From contig CALGNX010000008.1 of NCBI GenBank assembly GCA_937958265.1, forward strand, positions 1-64,000: a stretch of DNA of 64,000 nucleotides. The letters are read 5' to 3'. Below are positions 43,043 through 51,873 of the stretch, piece after piece. How positions within the stretch are numbered: the stretch's first letter is position 1; every line of letters starts with the position of its first letter. Made by a program: the position numbers and the translations under genes. The DNA is from an uncultured Algibacter sp. Its GTDB lineage: Bacteria; Bacteroidota; Bacteroidia; Flavobacteriales; Flavobacteriaceae. Below the pieces are notes generated by a model that was not told the DNA's origin, did no database searches, and saw nothing but the letters and a program-made list of their open reading frames with translations.

Positions 43043-43447
43043 GTAAAACTCAAAACAAATGAAAAACTTAGTACTTCTGACTATATATTGACTTTCGCAT
43101 CTCTAATGAAAGCTAAAAATTATGATTTATCTCCAAACCTGAAAGATTGAAAATACTATGAAAGATGCTTTGATTATGGAAAGAAATTTAAATGGAAAGA
43201 AGTTGATTGCGAAAAACTCAAGTCTGAAAAAAATAAAGAAAAATCTCAAGAAGAATTAATAAAATGTGAGCAACAGGTTTTAAAAATGAGTAAGTATTAA
43301 GAACATTAAATACTCTTGAATATAAAATTGATATAACCAGAGTTGCCGATAACAAAACAATTATTACTCATCATAAATATTTGAAAAAAAAAAAAAAAAG
43401 ACGAGAACGAAGCGTTGAAAAACGAAAAGCAAAATCGGAATAAATAA
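43043..43447 (+). pseudogene. Decayed gene with stop codon and frameshifts
   Basis: Coding-like sequence runs from 43043 to a TAA at 43445-43447 but in broken frames. The first part (LTFASLMKAKNYDLSPNLKD) is cut by TGA at 43148-43150, where a W may have stood. The same frame continues with KYYERCFDYGKKFKWKEVDC and CEQQVLKMSKY to TAA at 43298. Coding sense resumes in the +1 frame (LNTLEYKIDITRVADNKTII). After a run of about 16 A near 43384-43399 it shifts again to KDENEALKNEKQNRNK. The lysine/glutamate-rich tail suggests a coiled coil. The family is unknown. Confidence 0.6.
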
Positions 43448-43463
43448 AATACTGTTGCCAACA

Positions 43464-43641
43464 TCGTGTATGCCTTATTGCTGCCTCCTTGCCTATTTAC
43501 AAAAACACTTTCGAGTTTTATATTCGGTTTTTATTTTCTAGCTTTATTACTTAATCACTCAACAAACCACACACAGAAATGTTATTAACATATTAAATTA
43601 ATAAACGCCTGTGTAAATACAATAATGGATATCTGCAACAC
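43464..43641. other. Intergenic stretch between accessory patch and repeat copy 3
   Basis: No gene is seen. The first bases continue the TTGCCAACATCGTGTATGCC end motif. The remainder is AT-rich. Confidence 0.35.
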
Positions 43642-43733
43642 TGCGTTAGGGATTGCAGTGAAAAGCCCACAGCCCGACTTTTGGAGGTGCGCGGACTTGT
43701 AACGTAAAGCCCGACCCTTTTCGGGTAACGCCC
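43642..43733 (+). repeat. Dispersed ~90-nt structured element, copy 3
   Basis: It starts TGCGTTAGGGATTGCAGTG and ends CCGACCCTTTTCGGGTAACGCCC, sharing both ends, the internal CCGACTTTT and the ACCC-TTTTC-GGGT hairpin with copy 1. The middle differs from copies 1 and 2, with the GCTCCC/GGGAGC stem replaced by other sequence, so the ends are the conserved part. It lies 143 nt from the stop of the convergent SulP gene. Confidence 0.78.
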
Positions 43734-43876
43734 AAATAATTTAGCAAAAAGGGCGTACAGTAATTTATTTTTACAAACTAAAATTAAAACAAATACCGTA
43801 AATGGTTTTACTTGAGGTTAATTAAAAGCGTAGCAAAACCACTTACAACATTTCTTAATTTTAATAAGTAACCGTG

Positions 43877-45541
43877 TTAAAAATTATATTCTGACAATGC
43901 TTTTGGGAAAGCTTCTGGATCTGCTGCTAAATGGTAACGCGGATCATCCACATCTTCTACAATAACTTCTCTAAACTTCGGGTTGGATTTGTAGAGTAAA
44001 ACCTTACAGTCTTTACTTAAATGTTTTAATTTAATGGTTTTCCCTTCGGCTTCATATTTGTTTACTATATTAAAAATAGCTTCTAGCGCAGAATGGTCAC
44101 TTACACGAGATTCAATAAAATCTATTTCAACATGTTCCGGATCGTTTTTCACATCAAACTTATCGTTAAAAGCCAATATAGAACCAAAGAATAAAGGCCC
44201 CCAAATTTCGTAAGTTTTTGTTTTACCATCTGCTGAAATACGTTTTCTAGACCTAATTTTTTTTGCATTCTCCCAAGAGAATACTAGGGCAGAAATAATT
44301 ACGCCCACAAATACGGCTACCGCTAAATCGACAAACACAGTTACTAAAGATACTGTAATAAGAACAACAGCATCTGACATTGGAATTTTCTTTAAAATAC
44401 GGAAACTAGACCATGCAAAGGTTTCAATAACCATCATGAACATAACACCCACTAAAGCTGCTATTGGCACCATTTCTATTAATTTGTCTGCGAATAAGAT
44501 AAAGGATAATAAGGTAACGGCCATCATAACTCCAGATAACCTACCGCGACCACCAGAATTAATATTAATTACCGTTTGCCCAATCATACCGCAACCACCG
44601 GTACCGCCAAATAAACCAGAGACTATATTCCCTGCGCCTTGCGCCACACATTCCCTATTTCCGTTACCTCTAGTATTTGTAACTTCATCTACCAAATTCA
44701 TGGTCATTAAAGATTCAATTAAACCAACAGAGGCTGCTAAAAACGCAGGTAATGCTATAAATTTTAAAGTATCTAAATTAAATGGCAAGTTTTGCCAAAG
44801 CTCCAAATTAGGTGTTGGGAATTCTCCCTTTAAACCTGTGCCGCCACCCTCTATAATGTATGAACCTACTGTAGAAACATCTATATTAAATCCAACAACT
44901 ATTAAGCTAGTAACCAAAATAGCTGTAAGTGCAGCTGGTAGTTTTTTTGTTAATTTTGGTAAACCCCAAATAATACCCATGGTTAATAAAACCAAACCAA
45001 TCATTATATACAACTCCGTGCCTTGCATATAAGTGCTTACATACGCGTTTACACCTTCCGGCGACACCTTTAGGGATTTATGGGAAAACATTTTTACCTG
45101 TGCCATAAAAATAACGATAGACAAACCGTTTACAAAACCCATCATTACAGGATGTGGAATTAAGCGCACAAAACGGCCTAATTTAAAAACACCTGCTAGA
45201 ATTTGAATACACCCCATTAACACAACACAGGCCATGAGGTAGAAAAAGCCCATATTATCAACAGGGACATCAAAAAGCATCCCTTTTGTATGACCTTCCT
45301 GAATCATGCTAACAAAAATAACCGCAACTGCGCCTGCTGCACCAGAAATCAATCCTGGACGCCCACCAAAAATAGCTGTAATTAAACCTATAATAAAGGC
45401 TCCAGACAATGCCATTAATGGGTCTATTTGTGCAACAAAGGCAAAGGCAACAACCTCGGGAATCATGGCTAAAGACACCGTAATACCACTTAAAATATCA
45501 TTTTTTGCGTTTTTAGTGCTCTTCGTAAAGAAATTCGTCAT
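43877..45541 (-). CDS. SulP-family anion transporter with STAS domain
   Basis: Inner-membrane anion transporter (554 aa; sulfate, bicarbonate or another anion). About twelve hydrophobic segments cover residues 15-420, with the family stretches GITVSLAMIPEVVAFAFVAQIDPLMALSG, IFGGRPGLISGAAGAVAVIF and RGNGNRECVAQGAGNIVSGLFGGTGGCGMIGQ. A cytoplasmic STAS domain follows (about 450-554, GPLFFGSILAFNDKFD, IDFIESRVSDHSALEAI). This shorter two-domain type is common in marine bacteria, where bicarbonate is often the substrate; here it cannot be decided. It stands alone with a -7 box at 45562-45569. Confidence 0.88.
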   Translation of the reverse strand: MTNFFTKSTKNAKNDILSGITVSLAMIPEVVAFAFVAQIDPLMALSGAFIIGLITAIFGGRPGLISGAAGAVAVIFVSMIQEGHTKGMLFDVPVDNMGFFYLMACVVLMGCIQILAGVFKLGRFVRLIPHPVMMGFVNGLSIVIFMAQVKMFSHKSLKVSPEGVNAYVSTYMQGTELYIMIGLVLLTMGIIWGLPKLTKKLPAALTAILVTSLIVVGFNIDVSTVGSYIIEGGGTGLKGEFPTPNLELWQNLPFNLDTLKFIALPAFLAASVGLIESLMTMNLVDEVTNTRGNGNRECVAQGAGNIVSGLFGGTGGCGMIGQTVININSGGRGRLSGVMMAVTLLSFILFADKLIEMVPIAALVGVMFMMVIETFAWSSFRILKKIPMSDAVVLITVSLVTVFVDLAVAVFVGVIISALVFSWENAKKIRSRKRISADGKTKTYEIWGPLFFGSILAFNDKFDVKNDPEHVEIDFIESRVSDHSALEAIFNIVNKYEAEGKTIKLKHLSKDCKVLLYKSNPKFREVIVEDVDDPRYHLAADPEAFPKALSEYNF

Positions 45542-45850
45542 AGTTATTTTTTTTCAAGGTGCAAATTTACACTTAAAAAATTGCCACACAAACTAGACAG
45601 ATTATAATTTATTTTATAAATACGGTAGTATTAATTTGATTTTTAAAACTTTATCCTTTTTCAATTATAAAATACCATTAAGCTTTCTTTAATTTAAGAT
45701 ATTTAAAGCCTGAAATAAATTTAGATAATGTTATACCTGCTTTCAACAAACATTAAGCTATTTTTTTATGTTGAACACAATAAAATAATAGAGGTGATAA
45801 GGCGTAAAACCCTTTAATAATTTATTTTTTATGCCGCATAAAAGATAAAA
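45542..45850. other. Intergenic region upstream of sulP
   Basis: About 300 nt with stops in all frames. The only element seen is the sulP promoter box at 45562-45569. Confidence 0.4.
45562..45569 (-). promoter_or_regulatory. -7 element of the SulP gene
   Basis: The minus strand reads TAAATTTG followed by C, 20 nt before the ATG at 45541. Confidence 0.5.
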
Positions 45851-46432
45851 TTACACTAACAACCTTATATTGGGGTACGAATTATTAAGTGCCTCTTGAG
45901 ATTCATTCTTGCCTAACCACGCAACTTTAGTAATCCCCTCGTTTGCCTGCGCCAACAATTCGCCTGCGTAAGCGGTTTGCATTTCAAACCAATAGGTTAC
46001 TTTTATCCTGTAAGTTCCGTTTCGCTTAAACACATGGTAAGTAGTATCCAAAGCCTTAATTATTTCCAAACCGTTAACCCCTGTTTCTTCTTCTACTTCT
46101 CGCAATGCAGTTTGCTCAATAGTTTCTTTTTTTTCAGCCTTACCTTTAGGCAAATCCCACTTATCGTTTCTGTATATAAAAAGTATATCGCCGTTGGTAT
46201 TATAAACCTTACCACCTCCAGCAACAACATTTGGAAGTTTTTTTAAAAATTTTTTTAAAAGTTTTTTCGGATTTTTATGAATTAGTCGTACTTCTCTTAT
46301 CGACTTTTTTCTTAACTTCCTAATTACTTTTGCCATATTCGCTTTTTTAAGCGAGTAGTTTTTAAAGTCCGTTTCAGCTTCCACTAGAGTCGTTAAAACT
46401 ATCGGCTTATCTCCAACAAAAATTTTATACAT
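45851..46432 (-). CDS. NUDIX hydrolase
   Basis: Protein of 193 residues with a complete Nudix box, GKAEKKETIEQTALREVEEETG (about 116-137; G-x5-E-x7-R-E-x2-E-E-x-G pattern). NDKWDLPKGKAE precedes it. It hydrolyses a nucleoside diphosphate linked to another moiety; the substrate cannot be read from the sequence. An N-terminal extension of about 70 residues is rich in lysine (IRKLRKKSIREVRLIHKNPKKLLKKFLKK) and is shared with flavobacterial orthologues that sit divergent to pyrE, as here. Confidence 0.88.
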   Translation of the reverse strand: MYKIFVGDKPIVLTTLVEAETDFKNYSLKKANMAKVIRKLRKKSIREVRLIHKNPKKLLKKFLKKLPNVVAGGGKVYNTNGDILFIYRNDKWDLPKGKAEKKETIEQTALREVEEETGVNGLEIIKALDTTYHVFKRNGTYRIKVTYWFEMQTAYAGELLAQANEGITKVAWLGKNESQEALNNSYPNIRLLV

Positions 46433-46756
46433 TACACATAAGTATTAACAAGTTTATTATGGTAAAAATATGATTTTTAGTTAAGTGCAATACATTGTTG
46501 ATAAGAAAATTAAAAAAAATATTAGCCAGTACTTTACTACGGGGTAAAAAGGTTTTTACATGGAAAAAACAATTACTTTTTAAGCTACCAAAAAAAATTA
46601 CAAACTTTTTATTAATATGAAAACAATGCTTTGTGTAAAAACTACAAAGACTTTATTATTACTAATTAGCTGTAGAAAAAGTTTTAACGTGGAAAACATT
46701 ACAACTGTTGATAATTAAAATTATGTGTGAGCACTAAAAGATTTTAAATTTATATG
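46433..46756. other. Intergenic region between divergent nudix and pyrE
   Basis: No gene is seen, and no clear attenuator or PyrR-type structure. The pyrE promoter box at 46757 abuts the start codon. Confidence 0.4.
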
Positions 46757-46764
46757 TAATTTTG
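46757..46764 (+). promoter_or_regulatory. -7 element TAATTTTG of pyrE, next to the start codon
   Basis: TAATTTTG followed by C ends only 4 nt before the pyrE ATG at 46769. If transcription starts the usual few bases after the box, the message has almost no leader. Confidence 0.5.
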
Positions 46765-46768
46765 CGTT

Positions 46769-47416
46769 ATGATTTTTAACAAAGATACTGCTAAAAGAAC
46801 GGCCGAAGTTTTATTACAAATTAATGCCATAAAACTCAACGCAAAAACACCTTTTACTTGGGCTTCCGGATGGAAATCGCCTATTTACTGCGACAACCGT
46901 GTTATATTATCCTTTCCAGCCACCCGTAATTATGTACGGGAAGAAATGGCAAATTATATTGAAAAGGAATACGGTAAACCTGATGTTATTGCAGGTGTGG
47001 CTACAGGAGCGATAGGCATAGGCATGCTCGTAGCCGAATATTTAAATTTACCTTTTATTTATGTAAGGCCCACAGCAAAAGGGCATGGCCGTAAAAATCA
47101 AATTGAAGGTTTTATTGAAGCCGGACAAAATGTGGTTGTTATAGAAGATTTAATAAGTACAGGCCAAAGTAGTTTAAATGCTGTAACTGCCTTAAAAGAT
47201 GCAGGCATAACAGTTAAGGGTATGGTTGCCATTTTTACTTATGATTTTGAAATTGCAAAAGAAAATTTCCAAAAACACAATATTCGATTAAATACCCTTA
47301 GCGATTACAACAACCTACTAGAACAGGCCTTGGATACTAACTATATTACAGCCAAAGAATCCCAGACTTTATCTGAATGGAATACAAATCCTTCGGAATG
47401 GAATCCACACAACTAA
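46769..47416 (+). CDS. pyrE: Orotate phosphoribosyltransferase
   Basis: Enzyme of pyrimidine synthesis (215 aa) joining orotate to PRPP to make OMP. The PRPP-binding motif is NVVVIEDLISTGQSS (about 117-131). FTWASGWKSPIYCDNRVILSFP (about 30-51) and AGVATGAIGIGMLVAEYL (about 75-92) are typical. The NUDIX gene is divergent and the SRPBCC gene follows after 52 nt, the usual flavobacterial order. The start codon is 4 nt from the promoter box, which suggests near-leaderless translation. Confidence 0.94.
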   Translation: MIFNKDTAKRTAEVLLQINAIKLNAKTPFTWASGWKSPIYCDNRVILSFPATRNYVREEMANYIEKEYGKPDVIAGVATGAIGIGMLVAEYLNLPFIYVRPTAKGHGRKNQIEGFIEAGQNVVVIEDLISTGQSSLNAVTALKDAGITVKGMVAIFTYDFEIAKENFQKHNIRLNTLSDYNNLLEQALDTNYITAKESQTLSEWNTNPSEWNPHN

Positions 47417-47468
47417 ATTAAAAGGTAGCAAAACATAGTAATAAAACAGTTAAACAATATATCTTAGC

Positions 47469-47864
47469 ATGAACTTAGAGTCTCCAATAATTAACGTGAA
47501 TAAATCTCCTGAAGACGTATTTAATTTTTTAGCCGAAATAAAGAATTTTGAAGCCTTAATGCCAGAAAACATAAGCAAATTTGAAGTATTGGGGGAAGAT
47601 AAATTTCTTTTTGCTTTAAAAGGAATGCCTGAAATAATACTTAAAAAAAAGGAAGTAATACCCCCAAATAAAATTGTTTTAGGGGCTGCCGGAGGAAAAA
47701 TTGACTTCTCACTTATTGCTAATATTAAAAAAACAAACGAAACTTCTAGTGAAGTTAAGCTTGATTTTACGGGAGATTTTAACCCGATGATGGCTATGAT
47801 GATAAAAAAACCAATTAGTAAATTTATTGAAACTTTAGCCTCTAGTATTCCAAAAGCCATTTAA
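47469..47864 (+). CDS. Small SRPBCC-fold protein
   Basis: Single-domain START/SRPBCC-like protein (131 aa): INVNKSPEDVFNFLAEIKNFEALMPENISKFEV (about 8-40) is the typical opening helix-strand. The C-terminal helix is MMAMMIKKPISKFIETLASSIP. The fold binds a hydrophobic ligand in a cavity. No ligand is known for this conserved flavobacterial pyrE-linked member. It is probably cotranscribed with pyrE and converges with birA. Confidence 0.78.
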   Translation: MNLESPIINVNKSPEDVFNFLAEIKNFEALMPENISKFEVLGEDKFLFALKGMPEIILKKKEVIPPNKIVLGAAGGKIDFSLIANIKKTNETSSEVKLDFTGDFNPMMAMMIKKPISKFIETLASSIPKAI

Positions 47865-47969
47865 CAGAACATAACTTTATTTGCCATTCTTGCTTTTATT
47901 TTTTTGAACTATATTATAATGCTGTAATAAAGTTTAAAAAAATAAAAGTGAAAATAGTGGTTCTCGTAA

Positions 47970-48701
47970 TTAATACAGCAGCGTAACTTCCTTTAGGCTG
48001 AAGGACTTAATTATATTCCCTTCCAATAAAATTAAAAGCGCCCCGCACTTGGACACGCCTTTAATATAACCAGAAAACACAGCACCATTATAATGTTTAA
48101 AAGTAGAGGGTTTATTTCTTCTAAAAAGACGCAATTCATATTCAGATTTTATTATTTCAAACTTTTTATCGGCTAACAAATCAAAATAATACCTTAAATT
48201 ATTAATTGAAGTAACGGCTATTTCTTCAATATTAAAATTTTTGCCCATTATAATTTTTAACGAAGACGCTCTGGGCAAATAATCAAATTTAGTTTGGTTA
48301 ACATTCAAACCAATACCAATTACCGAAGCTCTAACACCTTGTTTTGACACCACATTCTCGATTAAAACACCACATATTTTTTTATCTCCTGCCAGAATGT
48401 CGTTAGGCCATTTTATACTAAGCTTTGGAATTTCGAGTGCATCTAATGTTTTAAATAGCGCTAAAGCAGTTACCATGCTTATATAAAAACTTAAGTCCAA
48501 ACTTAAAGCCGAAAAATTTTTAAACACACTACAAGTCAAATTCTTAGATGTTTCAGAATCCCAAACCGTGCCCATTTGCCCCCTACCAGAAAATTGTTTC
48601 TCTGCCATTACCATAGTATAATCAGTAATAGATTGTGCAACACTAAATTGTTTTAAATAAGTGTTAGTGGAATCGATGGCACCAAGTTTGATTATAGTCA
48701 T
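47970..48701 (-). CDS. birA: Biotin--[acetyl-CoA-carboxylase] ligase
   Basis: Biotin protein ligase (243 aa) that attaches biotin to the carboxyl-carrier protein of acetyl-CoA carboxylase through biotinyl-AMP. Visible motifs: IDSTNTYLKQF (about 8-18), AEKQFSGRGQMGTVWDS (about 33-49, the adenylate-binding GRGQ..G.W) and LSIKWPNDILAGDKKICGVLIEN (about 98-120, KWPND). The N-terminal DNA-binding domain of E. coli BirA is missing, so this is the enzyme-only group I type. It is divergent from rsfS. Confidence 0.93.
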   Translation of the reverse strand: MTIIKLGAIDSTNTYLKQFSVAQSITDYTMVMAEKQFSGRGQMGTVWDSETSKNLTCSVFKNFSALSLDLSFYISMVTALALFKTLDALEIPKLSIKWPNDILAGDKKICGVLIENVVSKQGVRASVIGIGLNVNQTKFDYLPRASSLKIIMGKNFNIEEIAVTSINNLRYYFDLLADKKFEIIKSEYELRLFRRNKPSTFKHYNGAVFSGYIKGVSKCGALLILLEGNIIKSFSLKEVTLLY

Positions 48702-48767
48702 TGTAGGAATAAGTAAAATACTCTAAATCTTATGATTAATTTAGACTATAAAGAACTAAAAAAATAA

Positions 48768-48775
48768 TAACTTTG
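48768..48775 (+). promoter_or_regulatory. -7 element TAACTTTG of the rsfS-ftsH operon
   Basis: TAACTTTG followed by C lies 19 nt before the rsfS ATG at 48795. Confidence 0.5.
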
Positions 48776-48794
48776 CATAAAATTTATTTAATTA

Positions 48795-49166
48795 ATGGCG
48801 AAAGCAGAAACAACCGCAGACCAATTAATATCTGTAATAATCCAAGGGATTGAAGATGTTAAAGGAAAAGATATAAACATTTTAGATTTACGAGACATTG
48901 AAAATACCGTTTGTGATTACTTCATAATCTGTGAAGGAACTTCAAACACGCAAGTAAATGCTATAGTTAACTCCATACAAAAAAAAGTAAGCAAAACATT
49001 AAAAGACAACCCTTGGCACACCGAGGGTGCAGATAATGCAGAATGGGTTTTAATTGATTATGTAAATGTTGTAGTACATGTTTTCCAGAAACACATTAGG
49101 GAGTATTACGATATTGAAAGCCTTTGGGGCGATGCAAAAACAACTGTTATAGAAACGAGTTACTAA
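48795..49166 (+). CDS. rsfS: Ribosomal silencing factor RsfS
   Basis: Small factor (123 aa) that binds ribosomal protein uL14 and prevents subunit joining when nutrients are short. The family core is visible: DINILDLRDIENTVCDYFIICEGTSNTQVNAIVNSI (about 25-60) and WHTEGADNAEWVLIDYVNVVVHVFQKHIREYYDIESLWGDA (about 75-115). ftsH follows after 9 nt, the conserved arrangement in flavobacteria, so they form one transcript. Confidence 0.93.
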   Translation: MAKAETTADQLISVIIQGIEDVKGKDINILDLRDIENTVCDYFIICEGTSNTQVNAIVNSIQKKVSKTLKDNPWHTEGADNAEWVLIDYVNVVVHVFQKHIREYYDIESLWGDAKTTVIETSY

Positions 49167-49175
49167 AATTATAAT

Positions 49176-51140
49176 ATGGCAAACGAAAAGAAAAATAAAA
49201 ATATTAAGGATAAAAAACCCAAATTTAGTCCTTATTGGATTTACGGCATAGTATTAGTACTTTTCTTAGGCTACCAAGTATTTAGTGGTAGTAACTATGA
49301 AAACGCAAACAAAACAACACCATCAGACTTTTTTAGTTATTTAGAAGCAGGAGATGTTGAGCGTATTAATATTATAAAAAACACGCGCGTAGCTAAAATT
49401 TATTTAACGCGTGAAGCACAAGAAAAGGAAATTCATAAGGGATCGAAGCCCCAAACTTTTATTCCATCATCTACAGCGCTGCCTAACTATAAATTCGAAT
49501 TCGGAGATCTTCAAAACTTTGAAAATCAATTAAAAGAAAACACAAGCAACTTAGCCGAGAAACCAGTTATAACGTTTGATACAGAAACTAACGATTGGGG
49601 GAATTTACTAATGAGTATTCTTCCGTTCATCTTACTAATAGGAGTTTGGGTATTTATAATGCGTCGTATGTCTGGCGGTGGCGGTGGCGGTGCTGGCGGT
49701 CAAATTTTTAACATAGGAAAATCTAAAGCTAAACTTTTTGATGAAAACACAGAAGTAAAAACAAGCTTTAAAGATGTTGCTGGGCTTGAAGGTGCGAAAG
49801 AGGAAGTACAAGAAATTGTAGACTTTTTAAAATTCCCAGAAAAATACACAGCTTTAGGAGGTAAAATACCTAAAGGCGCTTTGCTAGTTGGCCCTCCTGG
49901 AACAGGAAAAACTTTATTAGCAAGAGCTGTTGCCGGTGAAGCTAAAGTACCATTCTTCTCTTTATCGGGATCCGATTTTGTAGAAATGTTTGTAGGTGTT
50001 GGCGCATCAAGAGTGCGAGATTTATTTAAACAAGCTAAAGAAAAATCGCCATCGATAATATTTATAGATGAAATTGATGCTATTGGTCGAGCAAGAGGCA
50101 AAAATGCGATGTCCGGAAGTAATGATGAGCGTGAAAACACCCTTAATCAATTACTAACGGAAATGGATGGTTTTGGTACAGATGCTAATGTAATTGTTAT
50201 TGCAGCAACCAACAGAGCAGATATTTTAGACAAGGCACTTATGCGAGCAGGACGTTTCGATAGACAAATTTATGTCGATTTACCAGACGTTCGAGAACGT
50301 AAAGAAATTTTTGAAGTGCATTTAAGACCACTAAAAAAAGCAGAAAATCTAGATTTAGATTTTCTTTCTAAACAAACACCAGGATTCTCTGGAGCAGATA
50401 TAGCTAATGTTTGTAATGAAGCTGCATTAATAGCCGCTAGAAACGGTAAAAAAGCAGTTGATAAACAAGATTTTCTCGATGCCGTAGATCGTATTATAGG
50501 TGGTTTAGAGAAGAAAAACAAAATTGTTACAACTAGCGAAAAAAGAGCAATTGCTTTCCATGAAGCTGGTCATGCGGTAACAAGTTGGATGTTACAACAC
50601 GCTGCACCATTAGTTAAAGTAACTATTGTACCACGTGGTCGCTCCTTAGGTGCAGCTTGGTATTTACCAGAAGAAAGACTTATTGTTCGCCCAGAACAAA
50701 TGCTTGACGAAATGTGCGCAGCCTTAGGTGGTCGTGCTGCTGAAAAGGTTATTTTTAATAAGATTTCTACAGGTGCGTTAAGTGATTTAGAAAAAGTTAC
50801 TAAACAAGCCAGAGCCATGGTAACAATTTATGGCCTTAGCGATAAAATAGGAAATTTAACGTATTACGATTCTGGCCAAAGCGAACATGGTTTTACAAAA
50901 CCATATAGCGAACAAACAGCAGAATTAATAGATAAAGAAATATCGAATATAATAGAAAAGCAATATCAACGTGCCATAGCATTACTAGAATTGCACAAAG
51001 ATAAATTAACAGAACTAGCAGAAGTTTTACTAGAAAAAGAAGTTATTTTTAAAGATAATCTTGAGAAAATATTTGGAAAAAGACCTTTTGAAAAAGAACT
51101 TCCATTTGTTGATAAAGAAGCTATTGAAGGAAACGAATAA
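49176..51140 (+). CDS. ftsH: ATP-dependent zinc metalloprotease FtsH
   Basis: Membrane-anchored AAA+ protease (654 aa) that degrades misfolded membrane proteins and regulators. Residues about 17-37 and 138-160 are the two membrane helices, with a periplasmic loop between. A glycine-rich linker follows ([11 protein letters not shown], about 165-175). The AAA domain has Walker A GPPGTGKT (about 238-245), Walker [10 protein letters not shown] (about 292-300) and the SRH region RPGRFDRQ-like [11 protein letters not shown]. The zinc site is HEAGH (about 463-467). Length is normal. A 17-bp terminator follows. Confidence 0.96.
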   Translation: MANEKKNKNIKDKKPKFSPYWIYGIVLVLFLGYQVFSGSNYENANKTTPSDFFSYLEAGDVERINIIKNTRVAKIYLTREAQEKEIHKGSKPQTFIPSSTALPNYKFEFGDLQNFENQLKENTSNLAEKPVITFDTETNDWGNLLMSILPFILLIGVWVFIMRRMSGGGGGGAGGQIFNIGKSKAKLFDENTEVKTSFKDVAGLEGAKEEVQEIVDFLKFPEKYTALGGKIPKGALLVGPPGTGKTLLARAVAGEAKVPFFSLSGSDFVEMFVGVGASRVRDLFKQAKEKSPSIIFIDEIDAIGRARGKNAMSGSNDERENTLNQLLTEMDGFGTDANVIVIAATNRADILDKALMRAGRFDRQIYVDLPDVRERKEIFEVHLRPLKKAENLDLDFLSKQTPGFSGADIANVCNEAALIAARNGKKAVDKQDFLDAVDRIIGGLEKKNKIVTTSEKRAIAFHEAGHAVTSWMLQHAAPLVKVTIVPRGRSLGAAWYLPEERLIVRPEQMLDEMCAALGGRAAEKVIFNKISTGALSDLEKVTKQARAMVTIYGLSDKIGNLTYYDSGQSEHGFTKPYSEQTAELIDKEISNIIEKQYQRAIALLELHKDKLTELAEVLLEKEVIFKDNLEKIFGKRPFEKELPFVDKEAIEGNE

Positions 51141-51174
51141 AAATAAATAACACATATTTCGTTAGCCTTTTGGT

Positions 51175-51214
51175 AAAAATCTTAAATTAACTATATGGTT
51201 AATTTAAGATTTTT
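51175..51214 (+). terminator. Long perfect terminator hairpin after ftsH
   Basis: A perfect 17-bp stem (51175-51191 with 51198-51214) encloses the 6-nt loop TATATG. The 3' arm itself ends in five T. The next promoter box starts right at its end (51215). Confidence 0.8.
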
Positions 51215-51222
51215 TATCTTTG
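51215..51222 (+). promoter_or_regulatory. -7 element TATCTTTG of the LUD-cdsA-psd-ACBP operon
   Basis: TATCTTTG lies 41 nt before the ATG at 51264 and abuts the 3' end of the ftsH terminator, so terminator and promoter are packed together. Confidence 0.55.
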
Positions 51223-51263
51223 ATAATTATCGTAGCTAAATTAGGTTAATCGCAATTCAATAC

Positions 51264-51872
51264 ATGAGTCTTTTTAAAAAAATTTTTGGTTCAAAATCTG
51301 TTCGAACAGAAGAAAACCTAAAATCTGATGACAGGGGTAAATACATGCCTGAAGTTAAACTACCAATAGATGAAAAGTTTACAATAAACTTTAAAGCTAA
51401 TGGCGGTAAATTCTTGTATTGCGAAGATTTAAATGAAATTTATAAAAATTTAAAGCTTATAATTAGTGAAAATAATTGGGAAAAAGATTTAGCTTTATTA
51501 TTAGATGAAAACCTGAAAGACAAATTTAAAAATACAATTTCACAAACCACAAAAATCCCTACAAACGCCACTTATTTTCTAACTACTTGCGAAAACTTAA
51601 TAGCCAACGATGGTTCTTTATTAATTTCTTCAAAACAAATATTCGAAAAAAAACTCATTGAATTACCATCCAATTTAATCGTTTTTGCAACAACAAGCCA
51701 AATGGTTGAAAATATAGGAGAGGGTTTACGAGGTATTAAAACTAAAAACCAACAAAGCATTCCTACGAACATTACAACTATAAAGCATTTTAATTCTACA
51801 GAAGACAAAGATTTTTTAAATTATGGTAGTAGTGCAAAAAATTTATACCTCTTACTTTTAGAGGACTTATAG
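51264..51872 (+). CDS. LUD-domain (LutC/YkgG-like) protein
   Basis: Protein of 202 residues with the LUD fold: the core has NATYFLTTCENLIANDGSLLISSKQ (about 103-127) and LIVFATTSQMVENIGEGL (about 139-156). LutC takes part in lactate utilisation together with LutA/LutB, which are absent here. In flavobacteria this gene is instead fixed ahead of cdsA, so a lactate role is doubtful. It starts a four-gene operon: cdsA begins 1 nt after its stop. Confidence 0.8.
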   Translation: MSLFKKIFGSKSVRTEENLKSDDRGKYMPEVKLPIDEKFTINFKANGGKFLYCEDLNEIYKNLKLIISENNWEKDLALLLDENLKDKFKNTISQTTKIPTNATYFLTTCENLIANDGSLLISSKQIFEKKLIELPSNLIVFATTSQMVENIGEGLRGIKTKNQQSIPTNITTIKHFNSTEDKDFLNYGSSAKNLYLLLLEDL

Positions 51873-51873
51873 C

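Larger units (their letters stand above)
42171..43463. other. Accessory patch bounded by a 9-bp inverted repeat
   Basis: TGTTGGCAA at 42171-42179 and its exact reverse complement TTGCCAACA at 43455-43463 enclose a secreted-protein gene, a 124-nt spacer flanked by GCTAACACC direct repeats (42901 and 43025), and a decayed gene. The left copy lies 20 nt before a start codon and the right copy 8 nt after a relic stop codon, so they frame gene-sized units. The layout resembles a cassette or transposon-like unit, but no recombinase is present. Confidence 0.45.

Noticed and set aside
44436-45032. Long plus-strand frame of 198 codons inside the SulP gene
   Set aside because: It is antisense to a clear transporter; proline-rich shadow translation opposite glycine-rich codons explains it.
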